Positions 44,279-53,602 of a stretch of DNA of 64,000 bases are shown here, in pieces. A program made the position numbers and the translations under genes. Numbering within the stretch: position 1 is the first letter of the stretch; every line of letters starts with the position of its first letter. Source of the stretch: JAPXSY01 sp033812795 (lineage in GTDB: Bacteria > Verrucomicrobiota > Kiritimatiellia > RFP12 > UBA1067). Under the pieces are notes generated by a model. That model was not told the origin of the DNA and made no database searches. It was given only the letters and a program-made list of their open reading frames with translations. The stretch is from NCBI GenBank assembly GCA_033812795.1, contig JAPXSY010000008.1, positions 1-64,000 on the forward strand, written 5' to 3'.

Positions 44279-45877
44279 ATGAAGAAGACATGGATTATTG
44301 GTTGTTCGATGGCAGCGTTCGCGGCGATGGCGAACGTGAAACCGGCGAATGTGTTCTCGAGCAACATGGTGCTCCAGCGCGATAAGGTCGTCCCGGTGTG
44401 GGGCACGGCCGATGCTGGCGAAGAGGTCAAGGTCTCGTTCGCGGGGCAGTCCGTTGCGGCGAAGGCCGATGCCGACGGCAGGTGGGAGGTGAAACTCCAG
44501 CCGATGCCGGCCTCGAAGGAGAACCGGACGATGGTGATCGAGGGCAAGAACAAGATCGAGTTCAAGGACATCCTCGTCGGCGATGTGTGGCTCTGCTCGG
44601 GGCAGTCGAACATGGAGATGAGCTTCAACTGGGGCATCTACGACGGCGAGGCCTTCAAGAAGGAGGCGGCCGAGAAGTTCGACCCGATCCGCTGCGTGAA
44701 GGTCTCGAAGATCCACTCAACGTGGCCCAAAGCCGATGTGAAGCTCGATCATCCTTGGGCCCGTACCACCGCGAACGGCGGCATCGCCAACTGGACGGCG
44801 ACCGGCTATTTTTTCGCGCGCAGGCTTGTCCAAGAGTTGGACATCCCCATCGGCATCCTTGACGACAACTGGAGCGGTTGCCGGATCGAGCCGTTCATCC
44901 CGCTCTCGTCGTTCAAGAACTACAGCGCAACGAACGGCGCGTACGCCAAGCAGGTTAAGAGCTTTCTGGAGCTTCAGGAGAAGACCGATCCGCGCACGGA
45001 GGCGGGCCGGAAGGTGTTCGCGAAGTACGCCGCAGAGATGAAGGCGTTTCTCGCGGCGGTCGAAGCGGCCGTCGCGGAGGGGAAGCTCCCCGAGGCCGAC
45101 ATGCCGGTGCTGCCGAGTGTCAGCGCGACCTCGCAGTACAACGCGATGATTGCGCCGATCGTGCGTTTTCCGATCGCCGGCGCGATCTGGTATCAGGGTT
45201 GCTCGAACGGGCAGGAGGGCGAGTCCTACACCGAGAAGACCGAGATGCTCGTCAAGGGCTGGCGCGAGGCGTGGGGTTATGAGTTCCCGTTCTACTGGGT
45301 GCAGCTCGCGTCTTTCACGGCGAAGACAGACGATCCGAAGGGCGGCAACGGCTATGCGCTCATCCGTGACGCGCAACGCCTTGCGCTCAAGCGTCTGGAA
45401 AAGACGGGCATGGCGGTCACGATTGACGTCGGCAACGACAAGGACATCCATCCGAAGGCCAAGGTGTTCGTGGGCGAGCGTCTCGCGGCGTGGGCACTCA
45501 AAGGCGCGTATGGCCGGGACGTCGTCCCCTCGGGTCCGCTTTTCAGGAAAGCGGAGGGGCTCGGCACGGCCGAGGTGACGCTGTCATTCGACTACGTCGG
45601 CGGCGGTCTCACGGCGGGTGAGAAGGACAATCTCTCCAACGCGCCCGTCAAGCTCCTCCCCGACGCGAAGCTCGTCGGCTTCGCGGCCGAGGTCGAGGGC
45701 GGACAGTTCGTCTGGGCCGATGCGAAGATCGCGGGTGACAAGGTCGTCGTGACGGCCGGCGGCAAGACGATCCGGAACGTCCGCTACGGCTATCGCGCCA
45801 ACGCGACGGGTCTTGCCAATCTCTACAACCGTGAAGCGTTGCCGGCTTCGCCATTTGCCACTGAAAACAAATGGTAA
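44279..45877 (+). CDS. Sialate O-acetylesterase-type (SASA) esterase 2
   Basis: 532 aa from the ATG at 44279 (GAGGAG upstream); the open frame begins 12 codons earlier in the gap and is rejected. Signal peptide ends near AAMA. N-terminal Ig-like part (NMVLQRDKVVPVWG), catalytic GDVWLCSGQSNM (S110), IWYQG (Q306) and KDIHP (D389, H391). The C-terminal beta domain ends VRYGYRANATGLANLYNREALPASPF. It is shorter than SASA 1 but similar throughout, so the pair looks like a tandem duplication. The two are flanked by the direct repeats at 42541 and 45952. Confidence 0.88.
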   Translation: MKKTWIIGCSMAAFAAMANVKPANVFSSNMVLQRDKVVPVWGTADAGEEVKVSFAGQSVAAKADADGRWEVKLQPMPASKENRTMVIEGKNKIEFKDILVGDVWLCSGQSNMEMSFNWGIYDGEAFKKEAAEKFDPIRCVKVSKIHSTWPKADVKLDHPWARTTANGGIANWTATGYFFARRLVQELDIPIGILDDNWSGCRIEPFIPLSSFKNYSATNGAYAKQVKSFLELQEKTDPRTEAGRKVFAKYAAEMKAFLAAVEAAVAEGKLPEADMPVLPSVSATSQYNAMIAPIVRFPIAGAIWYQGCSNGQEGESYTEKTEMLVKGWREAWGYEFPFYWVQLASFTAKTDDPKGGNGYALIRDAQRLALKRLEKTGMAVTIDVGNDKDIHPKAKVFVGERLAAWALKGAYGRDVVPSGPLFRKAEGLGTAEVTLSFDYVGGGLTAGEKDNLSNAPVKLLPDAKLVGFAAEVEGGQFVWADAKIAGDKVVVTAGGKTIRNVRYGYRANATGLANLYNREALPASPFATENKW

Positions 45878-45951
45878 GGCGTTCGCATCGCACTCCTGTC
45901 TGTGTATTGCGGCAGAGCGATGGCCGCATGGATACTCAACCACTGAAACAA

Positions 45952-45980
45952 TCTCAAAGCCATGAACAAGAACGATCTGA
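45952..45980 (+). repeat. Direct repeat copy 2 at the start of the DUF5696-like gene
   Basis: Matches 42541-42567 except for two inserted bases (one run difference before AAGCC) and one T/C change, and includes the ATG of the gene at 45962. The Shine-Dalgarno here is weak (CAAAG), which suggests the segment is preserved for another reason or is a recent duplication scar. Confidence 0.7.
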
Positions 45981-47848
45981 CAAATGCAGCACACCGGATT
46001 TGCAACGCTGACACCTTCGGCACCGGTCACAAGACGATTCGGCTTGCCGTTTTCGCGGTATCGGTTCTGACGGCGGCCGCACCCTGCGTACAGGCGGCTG
46101 AAGTCACGCTTGACTACACGTATATCGACGGACGTACCCGTCGCGAGAAAATGCCGCTCGATAGCGAGAACCGGCTCGTCGTCAAGGCAGACCATATCGG
46201 ACCGGGCGTGAAGACACTTGATGTCGCGCCCGATTTCGCGACGGCGAAAAAGGGCGAAGACGGCTACTTCCTCATGCCGGACGGCCTTTACGGTACGTTC
46301 CGTGCGGACAACGGAAAATTCTATCCTGCCGCGCGCAACTACCATCCGCTCTTCATCATGAAGACACCGCGCGTGAATTTCATGGCGCATGCGACGGGTC
46401 TGGCCTATTCGTACGAGACGCATGTTGTCGCGAAGAACGGCGGATACCGTCTCTTCAACCGCTACAACTTCAACGGCGATCCCCCCTATGAGGATCTTGT
46501 CATCCGCTTCCGTTTCGGCGCGGCGGATGTGTCTTGGTGCGCGTTCGCGCGCGAATACCGCGATGATCAACTGAAGCGTGGCGCATGCAGACCGATTAAC
46601 GAGCGCATGAAAGACTTCCCCGCGCTCGCGTACGCCGCGACGAACATCGAGGTGCGGCTGCGGCTGGGCTGGAAACCCGTGCCCGCGAAAGTGCGTGACC
46701 AGACGCCGTTCACCGAACCGCCCGTCAAGGTGGCGATTACATTCGACCGTTGCCGCGACATTATGCGGGAATTCAAGCGGCAGGGCATTCCCGAGGCCGA
46801 GTTTTGCCTTGTCGGTTGGAACAAGGGTGGACACGACGGGGCCTATCCGCAGCTCTTCCCTGTCGAACCGAAGATGGGCGGCGAGACGAAGCTCCGCGCG
46901 CTGTTGAAGGATGCGAAGACAATGGGCTTCCAGACCGTCGCGCACAACAACTATTCGGACGCATACCTGATCGCGGACTGCTTCGACGAGGAGTTCACGC
47001 TAAAAAAGAAGGACGGATTGCCCAAAACGGCTGGAACGTGGGGCGGCGGCTTCCAGTACCTGACGTGTCCGCAACGGATGTGTGAGCGCTTCCTCGTGAA
47101 GGATCTGGAGATGATGCGTGATCTCGGGTTCTTCGGACTCCACTATACCGACGTCATCGCGTCCCAGCCGCTCAGGAAATGTTACGACCCGAGGCATGCG
47201 ATCAACGAGGCCGACTGCATAAAATGGTACGCGCGCATCCAGTCCGAAACGAAGAAGCGTCTCGGGGGCTTTGCGTCAGAGGGCATCTTCGACTACTGTG
47301 TCGGCGACCTCGACTATTGCCTATACGCCTACTTCTACAAGCTCGTACCGGGCGAACTGAACAAGATGGTAGACCGGCACGTGCCGCTCGCCCAGATCAT
47401 CTACAACGGCATCGTTCTCATCAATCCTTTCTGCGGCACGGTCAACTATACGATCAAGGACAACGTGAAGCGCCTCAAGCTTGTCGAGTTCGGCGGACGT
47501 CCGATTTTCTATTTCTATACGAACTTCGTCGAAGGCTTCCGCTGGATGGGTGATGAGGACTTCACGTGTGCGACCGACGCGGAACTGACGGCGTCAGTCG
47601 CCAAGATCAAGCAAGGATATGACGAGTTCTGCCGTCTTTCCGATCTGCAGTTCGTCTTCATGGACGAACACGAGTATCTCGCGTCGAATGTGACTTGCAC
47701 GACCTACGCGAACGGGACGAAGGTGATCGTCAATCACGGAACGGCTGATTTCCCTTACAAAGGTGAGGTCGTTCCGGCTGGCGACTGGCGTCGGTTTGAT
47801 TCAACAGAAGGGAACCCCGTCGCTTCCCTTCTGCGGTCAGATCGTTAG
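45962..47848 (+). CDS. Secreted DUF5696-like putative glycosidase
   Basis: 628 aa from the ATG at 45962; no later ATG, GTG or TTG precedes the signal-peptide core (IRLAVFAVSVLTAAAPCVQA), so the first 25 residues form a long polar n-region. Residues about 50-260 are beta-rich (GYFLMPDGLYGTF, PLFIMKTPRV). From 265 a TIM-barrel-like part follows: EFCLVGWNKGGHDGAYPQLFPV, KMGGETKLRAL, FQTVAHNNYSDAY, GLHYTDVIAS, SEGIFDYCVGDLDY. GW-N-GGHDG and GG-L followed by a HDNY-like string are the hallmark of DUF5696 proteins, found in carbohydrate-degrading bacteria. The Glu in SEGIFDY and Asp in YTDVIAS are candidate catalytic residues. It lies between the SASA pair and the propeller fusion. Confidence 0.7.
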   Translation: MNKNDLTNAAHRICNADTFGTGHKTIRLAVFAVSVLTAAAPCVQAAEVTLDYTYIDGRTRREKMPLDSENRLVVKADHIGPGVKTLDVAPDFATAKKGEDGYFLMPDGLYGTFRADNGKFYPAARNYHPLFIMKTPRVNFMAHATGLAYSYETHVVAKNGGYRLFNRYNFNGDPPYEDLVIRFRFGAADVSWCAFAREYRDDQLKRGACRPINERMKDFPALAYAATNIEVRLRLGWKPVPAKVRDQTPFTEPPVKVAITFDRCRDIMREFKRQGIPEAEFCLVGWNKGGHDGAYPQLFPVEPKMGGETKLRALLKDAKTMGFQTVAHNNYSDAYLIADCFDEEFTLKKKDGLPKTAGTWGGGFQYLTCPQRMCERFLVKDLEMMRDLGFFGLHYTDVIASQPLRKCYDPRHAINEADCIKWYARIQSETKKRLGGFASEGIFDYCVGDLDYCLYAYFYKLVPGELNKMVDRHVPLAQIIYNGIVLINPFCGTVNYTIKDNVKRLKLVEFGGRPIFYFYTNFVEGFRWMGDEDFTCATDAELTASVAKIKQGYDEFCRLSDLQFVFMDEHEYLASNVTCTTYANGTKVIVNHGTADFPYKGEVVPAGDWRRFDSTEGNPVASLLRSDR

Positions 47849-47892
47849 AAGGTGCTGGCGGAGAACGATTGCGACGGCTTCGGGGAGGTAAA

Positions 47893-50379
47893 ATGATGGG
47901 CATTCGAATGAAAAGCGGGATCGTTTTAATGGGTGCGGTGTTTTTCACCTTTTCTGCCGCATTCGGCGGGGTTTGGGAAAAATACGCCGGGAATCCAGTA
48001 TTAGGCAATGCGAAGCTCGGAACCTGTTTCGACGTTAACGTGGTTACGAACGGTCCGGCCCCGTACACGATGTACTTCTCGTGGCGACCGAAGAAGGCGA
48101 TCGCGCTCGTGCGGAGCGATGATGCGCTGTCGTGGACACAGGAGCCGGAGATCTGCCTCGAGGCTGACCCGACGAGCGGCTGGGAGGACGATTTGAACCG
48201 TAGCTGCACCGTCTTTAAAGACGGCAAATGGCACATGTGGTATACCGGCCAGGCAAAAGGCGGTTCGAAGATCGGCTATGCGACAAGCGCGGATGGCGTG
48301 AAATTTGTCCGCGTCCGCAAGGATCCGGTGATGGTTCCCGAGAATGATTTTGAAAAAAAGTCTGTGATGAACCCCTACGTCCGCTGGGACGCGCAACGCG
48401 GGGTCTGGCGCATGTGGTACGCCGCCGGCGAGACCTACGAGCCGAACGTCCTCTGCTACGCCGAATCGAAGGATGGGGTCGATTGGAAAAAGTGGGAGAA
48501 AAACCCGATGTTCGGCAAGGGCGCTGCGGAATCGTGGGACCGCGACCGCGTCGGCGGGTGCGAGACGCATCCGCTTCCCGACGGGCGCTGGGCGATGTTC
48601 TACATCGGCTATTCCGACATCGACACCGCGCGCATCGGTTGCGCGATCTCGCCTGACGGCGTCAGCGACTGGAAGCGTATCGCGCAAAATCCGATCATCG
48701 CCCCGGATCTCTGCACCTGGGATGCGAGCGCGTGCTACAAGCCGAGCGTCCTGCGTGACGAGAAGAACAATCGCTGGATGCTCTGGTACAACGGCCGCAA
48801 CGGCTGGTCCGAATACGTCGGCATGGCGCTGCACGAGGGACTTGACCTTGAGGCGCCATCCTCGAAAGTGCCTGACACGAAGGCGCTCCTGTCGACCTAT
48901 GTGCGCGGATTCAACAAGTTTGACAACGAATGCGTGACGAATGCCATTCCGAACAGCGACGCGGAGCGCTTCTTGTCTGAGAACGTGCCGCTCTTCGCCT
49001 GCCCTGATAAGGACATTGAGCGCACGTACTACTTCCGCTGGTGGACCTTCCGCAAACACCTGCGTCACGGCACGGGCGTCTGGACGGTGTCGGAATTCCT
49101 GCCGAAGGTCGGCTGGAGCGGCAAGGACAACACGATCGTCTGTCCCGCTGGCCACCATTTCCTCGAGGGCCGCTGGCTCCGCGATCCGAAATACATGACG
49201 GACCTTGCGCGCTTCTGGTTAACAGACAAGGAGTGCACTCACCGCTGGCAGTATTCGAGCTGGCTCTATACGGGCGTCTGCAAATTCGCGGCAGTCGCCG
49301 GGAAGGAGGCGTTGGCGGACGAACTTCTGGATGCGGCTGTCGCATACTTCGAGCGCTGGGAGAAAGGCTTTGACCGCCGGAAGTGGGACGAGGAGGGCAA
49401 GGGCTCGATCCGCATGGGCGGCGACGGCAAGGGACGCTTCCTTTCGGCCCGCACGAACGAAGGCACCGAATTCACCCTGACGCCGAGCGGATACCGTCCG
49501 CTCTTCAACGCGGCGATGTGGAGCGAGGCGCATGCGATTTCCGAGGTCGCCGCGCGTCTCGGCCGCTCGGACCTCGCCACGCGCTACGCCGAAAAAGCCG
49601 CGGTCATCCGCCGCGGGCTCGAGGAGATCTGCTGGAGCCCCGAGATCGCGTTTTTCGTCGCGGCCGACACCAACCGCACGCGTTGCGCCGTCCGTGAACT
49701 CCACGGCTATGCGCCGTGGTATTTCGGCGTGCCGACGGACAAGAAGGCCGATTGGTCGCAGCTTTCGGATCCGCAGGGATTCGCGGCGAAGTACGGCCTC
49801 ACGTTCCCCGAGCGCCGCGCAAAAGGTTTTGTCCTCGCTTACAGCGGACACGAGTGTCAGTGGAACGGTCCGAGTTGGCCCTTTGCGACATCAATCGCGC
49901 TCACAGCCCTCATCAACGACCTGCACGCTCGTCCCTCAATCCCCAATCCTCAACGCTCCACGTTCAACTTCTGCCTTTGGCAATATGCCGCGCAACAGAA
50001 GCTCATCAAGGGTATCGCTGTCCCCTGGATCGATGAGAACGCGAATCCGGACAAGCCGGACTGGATTTCACGCACGATCCTGCACAAGCGTTCGAAGGAG
50101 AAAGTCAAGTTCGAGCGCGGCAAGGACTACAACCACTCGACGTTCTGCGACCTCGTGATTTCGGGGCTCGTAGGCATCATCCCAGAAGGTGCGAAGGGTT
50201 TTACGGTCAATCCGCTCGCGCCAGCGGCATGGGACTATTTCATGCTTGAGCGCCTCAATTATCGCGGACACGAGGTTTCGGTCGTCTGGCGCCGCGGCCA
50301 CGGCGGACTGACCGTCACGGTGGACGGCAAGGTCGCCGCGCGGCGTGACGATCTCGGGCGTCTGGCGATCAGGTTCTGA
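47893..50379 (+). CDS. Fusion of GH43/GH130-like propeller and (alpha/alpha)6 glycosidase
   Basis: 828 aa from the ATG at 47893 (GGGGAGG upstream; a TTG 24 bases earlier is less likely). Signal peptide to about residue 25. Residues 28-325 form a five-bladed propeller with repeated W-(M)-WY-(T/A)-G and K-GYATS-DG strands (GKWHMWYTGQ, VWRMWYAAGE, RWAMFYIGYSD, RWMLWYNGRN), as in GH43, GH130 and similar families. From about 335 to the end it is an alpha-helical barrel of the MGH1/GH63 type (YYFRWWTFRKHL, HFLEGRWLRDP, HECQWNGPSWPFATSIAL, PLAPAAWDYFML). In that family the WNGPSWP motif follows the catalytic region. The two modules could act in sequence on one substrate. I do not know a characterised enzyme with this exact order. 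Confidence 0.78.
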   Translation: MMGIRMKSGIVLMGAVFFTFSAAFGGVWEKYAGNPVLGNAKLGTCFDVNVVTNGPAPYTMYFSWRPKKAIALVRSDDALSWTQEPEICLEADPTSGWEDDLNRSCTVFKDGKWHMWYTGQAKGGSKIGYATSADGVKFVRVRKDPVMVPENDFEKKSVMNPYVRWDAQRGVWRMWYAAGETYEPNVLCYAESKDGVDWKKWEKNPMFGKGAAESWDRDRVGGCETHPLPDGRWAMFYIGYSDIDTARIGCAISPDGVSDWKRIAQNPIIAPDLCTWDASACYKPSVLRDEKNNRWMLWYNGRNGWSEYVGMALHEGLDLEAPSSKVPDTKALLSTYVRGFNKFDNECVTNAIPNSDAERFLSENVPLFACPDKDIERTYYFRWWTFRKHLRHGTGVWTVSEFLPKVGWSGKDNTIVCPAGHHFLEGRWLRDPKYMTDLARFWLTDKECTHRWQYSSWLYTGVCKFAAVAGKEALADELLDAAVAYFERWEKGFDRRKWDEEGKGSIRMGGDGKGRFLSARTNEGTEFTLTPSGYRPLFNAAMWSEAHAISEVAARLGRSDLATRYAEKAAVIRRGLEEICWSPEIAFFVAADTNRTRCAVRELHGYAPWYFGVPTDKKADWSQLSDPQGFAAKYGLTFPERRAKGFVLAYSGHECQWNGPSWPFATSIALTALINDLHARPSIPNPQRSTFNFCLWQYAAQQKLIKGIAVPWIDENANPDKPDWISRTILHKRSKEKVKFERGKDYNHSTFCDLVISGLVGIIPEGAKGFTVNPLAPAAWDYFMLERLNYRGHEVSVVWRRGHGGLTVTVDGKVAARRDDLGRLAIRF

Positions 50380-50392
50380 CAAAAGGACATTC

Positions 50393-51907
50393 TTGAAAGT
50401 CATGACTATTTCGAAAAACGGCCTGCTGGCAATTGTCGTCGGTTCGATGTTGTCTGGCGTTGCCGCGACAGGCGATTCTGGCCGCGTCGAGGTGACGCTC
50501 GACCGCTCGCCGGATCGCGTCGAGACGCCGCTCAATCCGCCGCTTGTGCGCATCGGCACGCTGGTCGCGCGCGAAAAACCCGACCCGTCGGACGACCGCT
50601 GGCAGATCGGATGCGAGGTGCTTGACCGCGACTTCGCGAATTTCGACGAGTACAAGGGATTCCTCGTGCCGCTCGGCATCCGCAACGTACGCTTCCAGGG
50701 CGGCTGGGCGAAGTGCGAGAGGACGAAGGGCGTCTACGACTTCTCCTGGCTCGACGCACAAGTTGACTGGGTTCTGGCGCATGGACTCAACCCGCTCATC
50801 GAGACCAGCTACGGCAATCCGATTTACAACGACGTGCGGGCGGATCTCGGCGGGGGATTCCCGTCCGGCGAGAAGGCTCTTGCGGCGTGGGACGCTTGGG
50901 TCGACGCGCTGACGCGGCATTTCAAGGGCCGTGTGCGTGATTGGGGGATGTGGAACGAGCCGGACAACAATCCGCAGCACACGCCCGAAAGGGTCGCCGC
51001 GTTCAATGTCCGGACGGCGAGGATCGTGAAGCGCAACATTCCCGACGCGCGTGTCGCGGGGCTTGTCTTCAACCATCCGGACACGAACCGCTTCGACCGT
51101 GCCCTCAAGGCGATGGGGCCGGACACGGCACTCTTCTGGCGATTCGTCTACCACAGCTACGAGTATAATCCCGAGTCGTCGTATGGCGATGTCGCGCACT
51201 GTCAGGCTCTGGTGAAAAAGTATGCGCCCCATGCCGTGCTCTGGCAGGGCGAAAACGGCGCGCCGAGCGAGACGGTGTATACGCTCGCGCTGCTTGGCCG
51301 GCCGTGGAGCGAGTATTCGCAGGCCAAATACAACCTGCGGCGTATGCTTGGCGACCTTGGACGGAGCATCCCGTCAAGCGTCTTCACCATCTGCGACTAC
51401 AATCATGTGGGGCGCGAACTCGGGACATTCGGACTGCTGCGGGCCAACAAGAGCCATGAGGTCATCGGCGTCAAGCGCGCGTTCTATGCCGTGCAGAACG
51501 TCGCGACGCTTTTCGACTCGCGTACGAAGCTTGTCGCCCGCCGCAATTATTCCAAGGACGGAACGATTGAAATCTGGGAATACCGGCGCGACGGGAAGCG
51601 GCTTTACGTTTTCTGGGACCATAAGGACGGGAAAAGCGTGCCGCCGTCCGAGTCGTTCGAGCTGCGTCCATTCGTGATGGACGTCCCGAAAGGCGCCGAA
51701 GCGCTCGAGACCCCCGTCTGGATTGACTTGCTTACAGGGCGCATCTATGAATTCCCGAAAGAACGTGTGCTGCGGCATTCGGACGGCATCACCTATACGG
51801 ACATCCCGCTTTACGATTCGCCGTGTGTGCTGACGGAACGGCTCGTGGTCGATGCGGCGATGCTCGCGCCGACGCAGTCAAACGTGCGGACGCGGGCATC
51901 CCATTAA
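50393..51907 (+). CDS. GH39-like clan-A glycoside hydrolase, secreted
   Basis: 504 aa from a TTG at 50393, chosen because AAAGGA lies 5 bases upstream; the ATG at 50402 (14 bases away) is the alternative. Signal peptide to about residue 24. The catalytic barrel has GIRNVRFQGGWAKCERTKG, then WNEPDN (E189, acid/base) and WQGENG (E287, nucleophile) about 98 residues apart, the spacing expected in clan GH-A enzymes such as GH39 beta-xylosidases or GH5 relatives. A C-terminal beta-sandwich starts near 400 (RNYSKDGTIEIWEYRRDG). It would hydrolyse beta-linked sugars such as xylosides or arabinosides. It is 13 bases after the fusion gene, so likely co-transcribed. Confidence 0.75.
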   Translation: MKVMTISKNGLLAIVVGSMLSGVAATGDSGRVEVTLDRSPDRVETPLNPPLVRIGTLVAREKPDPSDDRWQIGCEVLDRDFANFDEYKGFLVPLGIRNVRFQGGWAKCERTKGVYDFSWLDAQVDWVLAHGLNPLIETSYGNPIYNDVRADLGGGFPSGEKALAAWDAWVDALTRHFKGRVRDWGMWNEPDNNPQHTPERVAAFNVRTARIVKRNIPDARVAGLVFNHPDTNRFDRALKAMGPDTALFWRFVYHSYEYNPESSYGDVAHCQALVKKYAPHAVLWQGENGAPSETVYTLALLGRPWSEYSQAKYNLRRMLGDLGRSIPSSVFTICDYNHVGRELGTFGLLRANKSHEVIGVKRAFYAVQNVATLFDSRTKLVARRNYSKDGTIEIWEYRRDGKRLYVFWDHKDGKSVPPSESFELRPFVMDVPKGAEALETPVWIDLLTGRIYEFPKERVLRHSDGITYTDIPLYDSPCVLTERLVVDAAMLAPTQSNVRTRASH

Positions 51908-51949
51908 TCTCTGGCAAGGTATTCAAAACAACGTATTGGGAGTATGGCA

Positions 51950-53536
51950 ATGAACGTTAAACCGGGTGCCGTTTTTGTTCCGTGCCTGTTGGCGGCGGGC
52001 GTCTTGTTGGCGGCGGAACCGTTTTGCGAGGAGGCGAAGGGGTGGAAACGGGTGCCCGCCGTGAGCGATGAGTTTGACGGCAAGGCGCTGGACAAGTCCA
52101 AGTGGGACGATTGGTGCGCGTCGTTTCCCGGACGCGTGGCGGCCGGGATGCGCGGCGAGCCTTGCGTTAACGGCTTCAGGTTCGCGCCCGACAACGTCTC
52201 TGTAGAGGACGGCGAACTCGTCCTCACTGCGCGGCTCCTCACCGATGAGGAGCGGAAGTCTCATCATCAGGAGCACCTGCGGCATGGCCCCTACGCCACC
52301 TCGATCGTCAAGAGCCGCAAAAAGCAGGTCTACGGCTACTTTGAGATCCGCGCGAAAACAATGAAGGCGTGCGTCTCCAATGCGTTCTGGCTCTATGACC
52401 CCCACTCGGACGATCCGCGGGTAAAGTACACGGCGGGCGATGTTTCTGAAGAGATCGATATCTTCGAAGTGACGGGGCGTCCCGACAGCCGCGGACGAAA
52501 TCCGGACTGCTCGCGCAAGTACTACAACACCTTCCATCTCTACTGTACGCCATACCTTGAAGGTGTCATCAACGCGAAGAAGATTAATCCGCCGGACCGT
52601 GCCTTCGTGACGAAGGTGGACTTCGATTTCTGCGACGACTACCATGTGTACGGACTCCTCTGGACGCCGGAGAAACTCGTGTGGTATCTGGACGGCAAGC
52701 CGGTGAAGGAGCGGAAGAACGACGGACTCTTCCACCGTCCGTTGCATGTCACACTCGACAGCGAGGTGTTCGTCAGTTGGTTCGGTGTGCCCGATCCAAA
52801 GGATCTGCCTGCGAAGTTCCGCATCGACTACGTGCGCGTCTGGGAATGTCCCGTCTCCGGCAACGTCGCGCTCCGCCCACGCATGAAGATCGAAAAGGAT
52901 TCCTATGACTGGTTCGAGCGACACAACGAGGCGATGGCCTGTGCCCGCGCACGCAAGCCCGAGATCGTGTTCGTCGGCGACTCCATCACCCACTTCTGGG
53001 CAGGTGGACGCACTCTCGGCGGCGAGGCGGCGCATCCGCGCTGGAAGCAGAAGTTCGGCGCGTACCGTACGCTGAACCTCGGCTACGGCTGGGACCGTAC
53101 GGGCAACGTCCTGTGGCGTCTCGACCATGGTGAGATGGACGGACTGGATCCCAAGCTCGTTGTCCTGCACATCGGCGGCAACAACTTCTCCGCGACGAAG
53201 AACTATCCCGGCAACAACGCCGAGGAGACGGCCGAAGGCGTTCTCGCGGTGCTGGATAAAATTCGCACGAAGGTGCCGCAAGCGCGCATCGTCACGATGG
53301 CCATCTTCCCGTTCGGCGAAAAGCCCGACGCTCCGCATCGTGTCAAAGCACGCGCGGCCAACAAGATTCTTGCCGTGGAAGTGCCGAAGCGTCCGAACAC
53401 GGTCTTCCTCGACATCACGGACAAGCAGGTCGGTGCAGACGGGATCTATCCCAAGTCTCGCGCCAACGACTTCGTTCATCCTACGGACGCGGGCTACGAC
53501 ATCTGGTACGAGGCGCTCAAACCCTATTTGCCGTAA
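51950..53536 (+). CDS. GH16 endo-glycanase fused to an SGNH esterase
   Basis: 528 aa from the ATG at 51950, 7 bases after TTGGGAG; the ATG at 51944 is too close to it. Signal peptide to about residue 22. Residues 35-300 are GH16: SDEFDG, YGYFEIRAK, and the active-site signature EEIDIFE (E168 nucleophile, D170, E173 acid/base), with the beta-bulge type E-I-D-x-x-E. Residues 335-528 are an SGNH/GDSL esterase: VFVGDSITHFW (S345), GYGWDRTGNV, HIGGNN, and NDFVHPTDAGY (D507, H510). The GH16 part would cut beta-1,3/1,4-linked glucan or galactan backbones and the esterase part would remove acyl groups, so cleavage and de-acetylation are joined in one chain. Confidence 0.88.
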   Translation: MNVKPGAVFVPCLLAAGVLLAAEPFCEEAKGWKRVPAVSDEFDGKALDKSKWDDWCASFPGRVAAGMRGEPCVNGFRFAPDNVSVEDGELVLTARLLTDEERKSHHQEHLRHGPYATSIVKSRKKQVYGYFEIRAKTMKACVSNAFWLYDPHSDDPRVKYTAGDVSEEIDIFEVTGRPDSRGRNPDCSRKYYNTFHLYCTPYLEGVINAKKINPPDRAFVTKVDFDFCDDYHVYGLLWTPEKLVWYLDGKPVKERKNDGLFHRPLHVTLDSEVFVSWFGVPDPKDLPAKFRIDYVRVWECPVSGNVALRPRMKIEKDSYDWFERHNEAMACARARKPEIVFVGDSITHFWAGGRTLGGEAAHPRWKQKFGAYRTLNLGYGWDRTGNVLWRLDHGEMDGLDPKLVVLHIGGNNFSATKNYPGNNAEETAEGVLAVLDKIRTKVPQARIVTMAIFPFGEKPDAPHRVKARAANKILAVEVPKRPNTVFLDITDKQVGADGIYPKSRANDFVHPTDAGYDIWYEALKPYLP

Positions 53537-53602
53537 ACGGTGCCGCCATTTTTTACCCCGGCGAGGATTGTGCACCGGGATGGAGAATGGTAACATTATT
53601 CG

